A DNA stretch of 15,959 nucleotides, taken from contig NZOF01000192.1 in NCBI GenBank assembly GCA_002695185.1, positions 2,065 to 18,023 of the forward strand, in the 5' to 3' direction. Positions within the stretch are counted from its first letter, which is position 1, and the number at the start of each line of letters is the position of its first letter. Origin of the DNA: Erythrobacter sp. GTDB taxonomy: Bacteria > Pseudomonadota > Alphaproteobacteria > Sphingomonadales > Sphingomonadaceae. Below, piece by piece: positions 7,724-15,959 of the stretch. Below the pieces are notes generated by a model. The model was given only the letters and a program-made list of their open reading frames with translations. It made no database searches and was not told the origin of the DNA. The translations under genes and the position numbers were made by a program.

Positions 7724-8179
7724 ATGACTGCTGCACCAGACATGGCGGAGACCTTCACACGCGCTCTGGCAATTGTGTCGCGCCAGTGGAAGCGCAGGCT
7801 CGACGTACAGTTTCGTCATCTGGGTCTTTCACAAGCACGCTGGGGCGTGATTTTAGAACTGTCCCGGCACGAGGATGCGACCCAGATCGAACTGGCGCGC
7901 GTCCTTGGCATCGAGGGGCCGACCCTGGTGCGCTTGCTGGACGGTCTTGAAAGAATGGGGTTTGTCGAGCGCCACCCAAGTGCCGAGGACCGACGCGCCA
8001 AGAAACTGGTCCTGACTGAAGCAGCGATGAGGATTCTTGAGAGGATGAAGTCGATCGCCGCAAATAGTCGCTTGGAAGTTCTTGAGGACATTCCTGCGGA
8101 CGATCTTCGCACCGCGACCCGCGTCCTGGCGCAGATTGCATCCCGGCTGGAGAAGATGGGTAATGACGAAAATGGATGA
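7724..8179 (+). CDS. MarR-family transcriptional regulator
   Basis: The 151-residue product has the MarR winged-helix fold: an N-terminal dimer helix (ETFTRALAIVSRQWKRRLD), GLSQARWGVILELSRHEDAT (34-53), recognition region IELARVLGIEGPTLVRLLDG (55-74), and a wing with the conserved D-R-R motif (89-91, SAEDRRAK). The C-terminal helices complete the dimer interface. These dimers usually repress drug efflux genes until a phenolic or cationic ligand binds. The start is ATG 7724; a TTG at 7697 would add nine residues but lies within the right-hand palindrome and upstream of the expected transcript start. It overlaps the emrA-like gene by 17 bases, so regulator and pump are coupled and probably autoregulated. 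SlyA-like alternatives cannot be excluded. Confidence 0.88.
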   Translation: MTAAPDMAETFTRALAIVSRQWKRRLDVQFRHLGLSQARWGVILELSRHEDATQIELARVLGIEGPTLVRLLDGLERMGFVERHPSAEDRRAKKLVLTEAAMRILERMKSIAANSRLEVLEDIPADDLRTATRVLAQIASRLEKMGNDENG

Positions 8180-9338
8180 GATCAAACCGGCAGCACCCGA
8201 AGCAAAGGAGACAGGCGAGACCTCCGTGCCGGATTTGCCAAAACCGGCTGCGCGGCGCAGCCGGGTTAAATGGACCCGGCTGTTGGTCGTGGCGGCAGTC
8301 CTTGGGGTCGTGGCCTGGCTGGGAACCCCGTGGATCATAGCACGGTTCACTCAGGTCCATATCAACGATGCCCGCATCGCAGCGAGCGTCGTGACCGTGT
8401 CGAGCGAAGTCGCTGGCCGCGTGACCGAACTTCCGGTGCTTGTCGGGGATTCGGTCGCTGCGGGAACTGTTCTAGCGTCGATCGACCAGGAATCGTCGCA
8501 GCCGCAACTCGATGCCGTCATCGCAAAGCTGGCGGCGACAGATGCCCAGCTTTCTGAACTCGAAAACCGCAAGGGCATGCTGACCGAGCAGCTTGCTGCG
8601 CGGCGAGAAGCAGCCAATGCCGGCATCGCGGCTGCCGAAGCCAACCATGAAGCCGCGCTTGCCGTGCTGCAGAATACGCAAACCCGCCACGACCGTGTGG
8701 TTAAACTGGCCGAGCAGAATGTTTCGTCGCAACAATCGCTTGATGAGGTGAACGCGGCCCTCGCCACAGCGACACAACAGGAGCGCGCAGCCTATGCCGC
8801 AACAGAAGCCGCACGGGCAGATCTTGCAATCGTCGAAGCAGACGCAGCCCAAATCGCTGTACTGGACTCTCAGATCGATTCTGTCAGGGCAGGGCGCGTC
8901 GCGATCGAGGCGGAACGTCGGCTGAAGGAAATCGATCTCGCGCACCGTACGATTGACGCCAGCTTCGACGGTATTGTTGACGCGACCTTCGTTGATGTCG
9001 GCGAGTATGTAACCCCCGGAACAAGACTGGTGATGTATCACGCGCCCGAGAATGTCTGGATCGATGCCAACGTCAAGGAAACCGAGTTTTCCAGGTTGCG
9101 TGTGGGGTCCAGAGCCAGCATCACTGTCGACGCCTTCCCCGGTCGGACCTTCGAGGGCGAGGTGATCGGCATGGGCGGCGCGGCGACCAGCCAGCTTGCC
9201 TTGCTGCCCAGCCCGAACCCGTCGGGCAACTTCACCAAGGTCACCCAGCGCCTGCCGATCCGCGTCTCGATCGATGCCGATGGTGTGGAACTGCGACCGG
9301 GCATGATGGTTGAGATCTATGTCGATGTCGCAGGTTGA
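8163..9338 (+). CDS. emrA: EmrA-type membrane fusion protein (HlyD family)
   Basis: This 391-residue adaptor should carry compounds from the EmrB-type pump across the periplasm. A proline- and charge-rich cytoplasmic tail of about 38 residues precedes one membrane helix (39-60). The first lipoyl half is VSSEVAGRVTELPVLVGDSV, followed by a long coiled coil rich in Ala, Glu and Gln (about 110-265), and the second half is IDASFDGIVDATFVDVGEYV. The C-terminal region has the EmrA hallmark PNPSGNFTKVTQRLPIRV. ATG 8163 was chosen because GGAGA ends 9 bases upstream (8149-8153); ATG 8172 is a second possibility, and earlier in-frame starts would run far into marR. It overlaps both neighbours. No TolC-like gene lies in the window, so an outer-membrane partner must come from elsewhere. 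Confidence 0.9.
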   Translation: MTKMDEIKPAAPEAKETGETSVPDLPKPAARRSRVKWTRLLVVAAVLGVVAWLGTPWIIARFTQVHINDARIAASVVTVSSEVAGRVTELPVLVGDSVAAGTVLASIDQESSQPQLDAVIAKLAATDAQLSELENRKGMLTEQLAARREAANAGIAAAEANHEAALAVLQNTQTRHDRVVKLAEQNVSSQQSLDEVNAALATATQQERAAYAATEAARADLAIVEADAAQIAVLDSQIDSVRAGRVAIEAERRLKEIDLAHRTIDASFDGIVDATFVDVGEYVTPGTRLVMYHAPENVWIDANVKETEFSRLRVGSRASITVDAFPGRTFEGEVIGMGGAATSQLALLPSPNPSGNFTKVTQRLPIRVSIDADGVELRPGMMVEIYVDVAG

Positions 9339-10866
9339 TCGCTTTTTCGAGCGGTATGGTCCGGCCTACAAGTGGTACGCCACCGGCACTATCATGGTGG
9401 CAACCATCTCGGTGGTTCTCTCGACCACGATCGTGAACGTCGCCATCCCGGCGGTGATGGGCGCCTTCGGGATCAGCGCGGTGCAGGCGCAATGGATTTC
9501 GACGGGGTTCCTTGCCGCCATGACCGCCACGATGCTGCTGGCCGACTGGGCGGACCGCGCCTTCGGCATGCGGTTGACCATGAATGCCGCGATGGGCGTC
9601 TTTCTGGCCGGCTCGGTCGTCGGCGGTCTTGCTCCGAATGAAACCATGCTGACGTTGGCGCGCGTCGTCCAGGGTGCCGCAGCAGGCATTGTCCAGCCGC
9701 TGGCGATGATCATGTTGTTCAAGGTCTTCCCCCCTGACAAACGTGGTGCGGCGATGGGTATCTACGGGGTGGGTGTGGTGCTCGCCCCCGCTCTCGGGCC
9801 CTGGATCGGCGGCGTATTGATGGACGCCTTCGACTGGCGCTTCGTCTTCTATCTGGGCCTTCCCTTCGCCGGGGTCGCCATCCTGCTGTCAAACCTTTTT
9901 CTGCCAGGTCGAGAGCAGACCGGGCCGCTTCCCGCTTTCGACTTCCCGGGCGTCGCGATCCTTGCGGTCTTTCTCGCAGTCATCCTCAGCACATTGTCGA
10001 ATGCTCAGCGTCTGGGATGGGATTCGAACATGACACTTGTAGGCTTTATGGTGTCCGCAGCCTCGGCCGCAGGATTCATTCTATGGGAGCTTCACACCGA
10101 CAAACCCATGCTCGACATGCGGCTCTTTGCCAATTTTGCCTTCGTTTCAGCCTCGGTGGTGTCCTTCATCATGGGGGCAGGGCTTTTTGGCTCGACCTAT
10201 CTCTTGCCCGTCTTTGTCCAGCAGATCCAGGGCATGACGCCGACGCAAGCGGGTCTTCTGCTGATGCCGTCGGGCTTCGTGATGCTTATCGTTTTCCCGA
10301 TCGCAGGGCGCCTGTCCGACAGGGTTCCAGCCGCAATCCTGATCGGCATCGGCATGGCGATCTTCGCTTGGTCCTCGTGGCTGATGGCGGATGCGAATAT
10401 CAACACGACATTCTGGACACTTGCCTGGTGGACCGTGATTTCCCGGGTGGGTCTAGGGCTGGTGTTCCCGGCAATTTCCTCAGGAGCTTTGAAAGTATTG
10501 CCCCGGCATCTCCTGGGGCAGGGCTCTGGGGCATCGAACTTCATCCGCCAGCTCGGCGGCGCCTTCGGGGTCAACTTGCTCACTGTGTTCATTGAGCGGC
10601 GCACAGTCATGCACGCCGATGCCTTTGCAGCCACGCAAACCAGCGACAATACCACCACGATGGAACTTCTGCGCGAAGTCGCCGGCCTGATGCATTCGTC
10701 AGGGCTGCCAGACACGCAGCTCCTACCGGCCGCAGCCTCATTTCTGGGGCAGACCGTGGTGATCCAATCATCAAACGCTGCGTTTCAGGACGGCTTCATG
10801 GTAGTGTTCGCGATCTTCGTTCTGGCGCTCGTACCGACCTGGTTCATGTGGCGGGCCAGAACCTGA
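9319..10866 (+). CDS. emrB: EmrB-type drug efflux permease (MFS, DHA2 family)
   Basis: The 515-residue protein has the length and hydrophobic pattern of 14-helix proton-driven DHA2 exporters. Near the N-terminus IVNVAIPAVMGAFGIS (motif D1-like) and QWISTGFLAA are typical of EmrB. The loop LADWADRAFGMR is a version of MFS motif A, and LAPALGPWIGG is motif C, the antiporter motif of drug exporters. It should expel hydrophobic compounds together with the EmrA-type adaptor. The start is ATG 9319 or 9325; both overlap the end of emrA by 14-20 bases, so translation is coupled. No strong ribosome-binding site is visible. The substrate cannot be read from sequence. It converges on the amine-oxidase-like gene, with only 22 bases between the stops. 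Confidence 0.92.
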   Translation: MSMSQVDRFFERYGPAYKWYATGTIMVATISVVLSTTIVNVAIPAVMGAFGISAVQAQWISTGFLAAMTATMLLADWADRAFGMRLTMNAAMGVFLAGSVVGGLAPNETMLTLARVVQGAAAGIVQPLAMIMLFKVFPPDKRGAAMGIYGVGVVLAPALGPWIGGVLMDAFDWRFVFYLGLPFAGVAILLSNLFLPGREQTGPLPAFDFPGVAILAVFLAVILSTLSNAQRLGWDSNMTLVGFMVSAASAAGFILWELHTDKPMLDMRLFANFAFVSASVVSFIMGAGLFGSTYLLPVFVQQIQGMTPTQAGLLLMPSGFVMLIVFPIAGRLSDRVPAAILIGIGMAIFAWSSWLMADANINTTFWTLAWWTVISRVGLGLVFPAISSGALKVLPRHLLGQGSGASNFIRQLGGAFGVNLLTVFIERRTVMHADAFAATQTSDNTTTMELLREVAGLMHSSGLPDTQLLPAAASFLGQTVVIQSSNAAFQDGFMVVFAIFVLALVPTWFMWRART

Positions 10867-10888
10867 GCGCCCGCCGGACCGGCCGAGG

Positions 10889-11965
10889 TCAGACCGAGCA
10901 CAGCGCCGCGGCCCGGCCCGCCGCCGCATGCGCGGCGATTACCGCGCCGTTCAGGTAGCCTGGATTGCGGGGCGCGGTCTCGCTGCCGGCAAGGGTCAGA
11001 CGATCCGACCAGGGCGCAGGCAGGGCGAAGACCTGTGGCGCCGGATGGCCAGGGTCAGTCAGGTCGCCCGGGGTCGCGGTCAGGACGTCCGCCGCCCAGT
11101 CCTTCAGCCGCACCGACCGCGGCTCGGCGGCCGCCGATCCGAACAGGCGCACAAGCTGCGCGGTGCAGGCCGCGATCACCGCCGCCTCGCCGATCTGCTG
11201 ACGCCCGGCAGCGGAAAGCCCGACGAAGCCGAACAGCGCCGCCTCGCCCGCGCTGCTCGTGGCGTCGTGGATCTCGGTCATTGGGCCGACCAGGCTTTGC
11301 GCCCCTCCCGAAAGGCCGGCCTCGCGCCAGAAGCGCCTCGGATAGACGGCGAGGAACTTGGCATGGGGAGCCATCCAGGTCGGCGTCCGGCGCCACAGAT
11401 CGAGCACGCCCGGAGAGGGTGCCGGATCGAGCGTCAGGCCCTGCGCGATCAGCCGGGGTGGCAGTGCCAGGATGACGTGATCGGCCCGCACCTCGCCCTC
11501 GGGCAGGGTAAGGACGACCGCATCCTCGGCCCGCGTCAGCCGCCGGACCGGCGCGCCGAGGCGGATGCGGTCGCGCGGGATCACGGCGGCCAGCGCCTGC
11601 GTAAGCGCCCCCGTCCCGCCCGCGATCCGCCAGGACGCGACGCTACCGGGATGGGGCACGCGCAAAGGTGGCTCCTGCGGATGGCGCTCGAAAAGCATCT
11701 GCCCAGCCTCATCCTGCCTCTGGCAGGCCAAGCCGAGTTCCGCCACCAGCGCGGCGATCTCGGGCTGCATGTCGGGCCAGAACCAGGACGGGCCCAAATC
11801 GAAGCCGGCACCGGGTGCGCCATCCGCCCCGACGGTCAGGATACGCCCGCCAAGGCGCGGCCGCGCTTCGTAGAGCCGGACATCCGCGCCGGCCCGCCAC
11901 AGCAGCCGGGCCGCGTTCAGCCCAGCGAGCCCGGCCCCAACGACAGCGATGCGGCCTTCGGTCAT
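10889..11965 (-). CDS. FAD-dependent amine-oxidase-like oxidoreductase
   Basis: This 358-residue flavoprotein has the Rossmann fingerprint near its N-terminus: IAVVGAGLAGLNAARLL with G10-x-G12-x-x-G15, acidic E33 at the end of the second strand, and the LGGRI motif (38-42) that contacts FAD. The C-terminal FAD segment reads LTLAGSETAPRNPGYLNGAV, as in monoamine oxidases and related NAD(P)-binding proteins. It is shorter than classical amine oxidases (about 430-500 residues), so the substrate domain is small. No signal peptide is seen, which suggests a cytoplasmic enzyme. The start overlaps the cupin stop by 4 bases, so the two are translated together. The substrate is unknown: amine oxidation, phytoene-desaturase-like dehydrogenation and a redox-stress role are all possible. 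Confidence 0.85.
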   Translation of the reverse strand: MTEGRIAVVGAGLAGLNAARLLWRAGADVRLYEARPRLGGRILTVGADGAPGAGFDLGPSWFWPDMQPEIAALVAELGLACQRQDEAGQMLFERHPQEPPLRVPHPGSVASWRIAGGTGALTQALAAVIPRDRIRLGAPVRRLTRAEDAVVLTLPEGEVRADHVILALPPRLIAQGLTLDPAPSPGVLDLWRRTPTWMAPHAKFLAVYPRRFWREAGLSGGAQSLVGPMTEIHDATSSAGEAALFGFVGLSAAGRQQIGEAAVIAACTAQLVRLFGSAAAEPRSVRLKDWAADVLTATPGDLTDPGHPAPQVFALPAPWSDRLTLAGSETAPRNPGYLNGAVIAAHAAAGRAAALCSV

Positions 11966-12615
11966 GCCGCCGCACCCGGCAGGGGCAGCACATCGGCGTG
12001 TTGTAGCGGCGCATCCTTGAGCCAGACCCCCGCGCCCTCGGCCTCGGCCACCAGGGCAAGCCCGGCAGGCAGGCGCAGCCAGCTCTGTGCGGTCAGTTCC
12101 TCGCCCCCGACGCGCAGGCTGCCCGACAGCACCATCATTTCCAGCCCGCGCGGGTTGTCGCGCCGGATCGTGCCGTCCCAGGTCTCGATGCCGACCCGTT
12201 CGAACCCGTCGTCGAAGAGGACACCCTCAGCCTGTCCGGGCGGCAACGCGATCTGCGCAGTATCGCCAGCGCGGAACTGCCAGAGCCGCACGAAGATCTC
12301 GCAGCCTTCGGCAGCGGCGGGGCTGTGGCGAGTGCCCGGTGGGTTGCGGAAATAGCTCCCGGCGGGATAGTCGCCGTGCTCGTCCTGGAAGGTGCCGACC
12401 AGCACCAGGATTTCCTCGCCGCCGGTATGGACATGTTCGGGAAAGGCGCTGCCGGGGGCATAGCGTACGATCGAGGTGGCGCGGGCGACCTCGGCACCGT
12501 CGCGATAAAGCATCTTGCGCTCGACCCCCGCGGCCGGGCTAGGCACCCAATCGAGCCGGCTGCCGTGGACAACCGTCGGGCGCGTGAAATTGGTGTTGAG
12601 CTGCATGATCTGCAT
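11962..12615 (-). CDS. ChrR-like cupin protein (two cupin folds)
   Basis: The 217-residue product starts [13 protein letters not shown]. Its first cupin domain has the metal motif H61-x-H63 followed by GGEE (65-68) and, after a spacer, PPGTRH with H97, so a metal such as zinc or iron could be held by two or three His and a Glu. The second half ([28 protein letters not shown]) is a degenerate cupin without these ligands. The pattern resembles the cupin part of ChrR, the zinc anti-sigma factor of the singlet-oxygen response, but the N-terminal sigma-binding domain of ChrR is absent, so an anti-sigma role is not supported. It may be a metal-dependent sensor or enzyme. ATG 12606 is an alternative start. 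It is coupled to the FAD oxidoreductase by an ATGA overlap and separated from iorB by a hairpin. Confidence 0.8.
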   Translation of the reverse strand: MQIMQLNTNFTRPTVVHGSRLDWVPSPAAGVERKMLYRDGAEVARATSIVRYAPGSAFPEHVHTGGEEILVLVGTFQDEHGDYPAGSYFRNPPGTRHSPAAAEGCEIFVRLWQFRAGDTAQIALPPGQAEGVLFDDGFERVGIETWDGTIRRDNPRGLEMMVLSGSLRVGGEELTAQSWLRLPAGLALVAEAEGAGVWLKDAPLQHADVLPLPGAAA

Positions 12616-12638
12616 CCGTGTTTTGGCATGAGAAGGAA

Positions 12639-12663
12639 GGGCGCACCCGGTCCGGGTGCGCCC
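12639..12663 (-). terminator. Strong hairpin after iorB, candidate intrinsic terminator
   Basis: The two 12-base arms GGGCGCACCCGG (12639-12650) and CCGGGTGCGCCC (12652-12663) are perfectly complementary around one central base, giving a stem of about 10-11 GC-rich pairs with a tiny loop. Read on the minus strand it lies 27 bases after the iorB stop and is followed by TTCCTTCT, a moderately T-rich tract. It lies 23 bases before the cupin start, so it could end or dampen transcription between the two gene groups. Confidence 0.6.
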
Positions 12664-12689
12664 GTGGCGTTGCGGCCCTACGACCGGGG

Positions 12690-14873
<2,184 letters not shown>

Positions 14874-14875
14874 GG

Positions 14876-15334
14876 TCAGCCCTCCATGATCTCAGCGGCG
14901 CGGTGGACCGCCTTGCGGATCCGCGCATAGGTGGCGCAGCGGCAGAGGTTGCCCTCCATCGCCGCGTCGATGTCGGCGTCGGTCGGCTTCGGCGTCCCGG
15001 CCAGAAGCGCCGCGGCCGACAGGATCTGCCCGGACTGGCAATAGCCGCATTGCGGCACCTCGATCTCGACCCAGGCGGCGCGGACCGCCTTTGCGGCGGC
15101 ATCGGACGCGCCCTCGATGGTGGTGATCTCCACCCCCTCCAGATCGCCCACCGCGCTCTGGCAGGACCGCGCCGGCACCCCGTCCAGATGCACCGTGCAG
15201 GCGCCGCAGGACGCCACGCCGCAGCCGAACTTGGTGCCAGTCAGGCCCAGTTCGTCGCGCAGCACCCACAGAAGCGGCGTGTCCGGCGCGGCAGATACCT
15301 CGCGCCGCGCGCCGTTGATCGTCAGCGTGATCAT
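14876..15334 (-). CDS. iorA: Iron-sulfur subunit of an IorA-type dehydrogenase, two [2Fe-2S] clusters
   Basis: This 152-residue subunit passes electrons from the molybdenum site. Cys38, 43, 46 and 58 ([16 protein letters not shown] and a following SCQ) form the plant-ferredoxin-type cluster. Cys96, 99, 131 and 133 ([13 protein letters not shown]) form the second, helical cluster next to the cofactor. Length and order are standard for the family. ATG 15334 was chosen over the adjacent ATG 15337 because a strong AAGGAGG (15340-15346) then has normal 5-base spacing and the protein begins MITLTING as in relatives. No signal peptide is present, so it probably crosses the membrane already bound to the Tat-exported large subunit. 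It follows the glutathione S-transferase by 19 bases, suggesting one operon. Confidence 0.92.
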   Translation of the reverse strand: MITLTINGARREVSAAPDTPLLWVLRDELGLTGTKFGCGVASCGACTVHLDGVPARSCQSAVGDLEGVEITTIEGASDAAAKAVRAAWVEIEVPQCGYCQSGQILSAAALLAGTPKPTDADIDAAMEGNLCRCATYARIRKAVHRAAEIMEG

Positions 15335-15353
15335 CATAACCTCCTTGGTCGGT

Positions 15354-15959
15354 TCAGCCCAGGTTCGGGGCGGTGGCCGTGAAGGCCGCATCGGCGGCCA
15401 GCTGCGTCCACCAGTCGGACATGCCCGGCACCGCCATCAGCGCGCCGCCATCCTCTGTCATCGTGGCATAGGCGACCAGCGGGCCAAGCAGATAATCAGC
15501 ATAGCCCGGAGCATCCCCCGCGAGCCAGAGCGAACCGCCCCGGTTCTCGATCACAAGCCCGGCAAGGCGCACCGCGGCGTCAAGGTTCTGCCGCCGCGCA
15601 TCTTCGTTCTTGCCGCCGACCAGATCAGGGAACAGGTGGTAGGCGACAAAGCCAATGATCGCGCCATAGCCGTAGTTGCCGATCAGCGCGGCCGTCTCGT
15701 CGGCCTTGGCGCGGCGCTTGGGATCGGCCGGCCACATCGCCTGATCGGGGTTGCGCGCCTCGAGATAACGGGCGATCGCCTCGGTCTCGCGCAGGCGCAT
15801 CCCGTCGATGTCGAGCACCGGCACCTTGCCGAAGGGATGGCGGGCGAGGTGCTCGGGCTGGTGCGTCTCGCCGGCCAGCACGTTCACCGGACCCTGGTCG
15901 TATGCGATGCCCTTGCATGCAGCCGCCCTCCCCGAGCTGAAACGCTGCCTCTCCCTGCG
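15354..15959 (-). CDS. Glutathione S-transferase, 5' end incomplete
   Basis: The frame stays open to the window edge. From [20 protein letters not shown] through [15 protein letters not shown] and ETEAIARYL it shows the second half of the thioredoxin-like domain of glutathione S-transferases, including the cis-proline (KVPVLD) and the ETEAI glutathione contact. The all-helical C-terminal domain follows, with [20 protein letters not shown] resembling the conserved N-capping box region. The start of the protein, with the catalytic Ser, Cys or Tyr, cannot be placed. Only about 16 codons separate the window edge from KGIAYD, and they ([11 protein letters not shown]) look compressed compared with the usual first strand and helix, so a beyond-edge start or a small deletion are both possible. 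Its role may be detoxification of an electrophile linked to the neighbouring dehydrogenase, which is inference. Confidence 0.8.
   Translation of the reverse strand, partial: RRERQRFSSGRAAACKGIAYDQGPVNVLAGETHQPEHLARHPFGKVPVLDIDGMRLRETEAIARYLEARNPDQAMWPADPKRRAKADETAALIGNYGYGAIIGFVAYHLFPDLVGGKNEDARRQNLDAAVRLAGLVIENRGGSLWLAGDAPGYADYLLGPLVAYATMTEDGGALMAVPGMSDWWTQLAADAAFTATAPNLG

Noticed and set aside
10867..10888. Shared terminator between the convergent emrB and FAD oxidoreductase genes
   Set aside because: The 22-base gap is GC-rich, but no stem longer than 4 base pairs and no T-run was found.
10928..12355. 475-codon plus-strand frame opposite the FAD and cupin genes
   Set aside because: It is the antisense shadow of two well-supported genes. 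It is rich in Arg, Pro and Ser and has no recognisable motif.

Overview
The window looks like a chromosomal or large-plasmid segment of a GC-rich alphaproteobacterium, most likely of the Rhodobacterales (Paracoccus/Rhodobacter-like). This rests on codon use, the tightly overlapping operons and the gene families, not on a database search. No rRNA, tRNA, CRISPR array or intact mobile element was found, and there is no gene-free stretch longer than about 120 bases.

Left edge (1-900), a gene graveyard: the C-terminal remnant of a RelE/ParE-type toxin (+), the first ~50 residues of an RND efflux permease (-), and a TetR-family repressor (-) broken by an amber codon at codon 4 plus a frameshift. 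A TetR-like operator palindrome survives at 909-924, between the dead repressor and the next operon.

Efflux operon 1 (1018-7123, +): an HlyD/YhiI-type membrane fusion protein, an RbbA-type fusion with two ATPase domains and a permease domain, a YhhJ-type ABC-2 permease, and a patatin-like phospholipase lipoprotein. The first three match the Escherichia coli yhiI-rbbA-yhhJ order and are joined by overlaps or a 3-base gap. The patatin starts inside the yhhJ stop codon, so a lipid hydrolase is translationally coupled to an ABC exporter. This is the most unusual arrangement in the window.

Stress and efflux unit 2 (7168-10866): a universal stress protein (-) diverges from a MarR regulator followed by EmrA- and EmrB-type drug efflux proteins (+), all three overlapping. 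The divergent control region carries two near-identical 12-base palindromes 42 bases apart, each placed on or beside a predicted promoter, so one MarR protein may control both directions.

Periplasmic oxidoreductase region (10889-15959, -): read in its own direction this is a glutathione S-transferase (5' end at or beyond the window edge), a small [2Fe-2S] subunit (IorA type), a large Tat-exported molybdenum subunit (IorB type), a strong hairpin terminator candidate, then a ChrR-like cupin and an FAD-dependent amine-oxidase-like protein overlapping by 4 bases. The theme of the whole window is export, detoxification and oxidation of small molecules, and two decayed genes suggest it has been rearranged recently.
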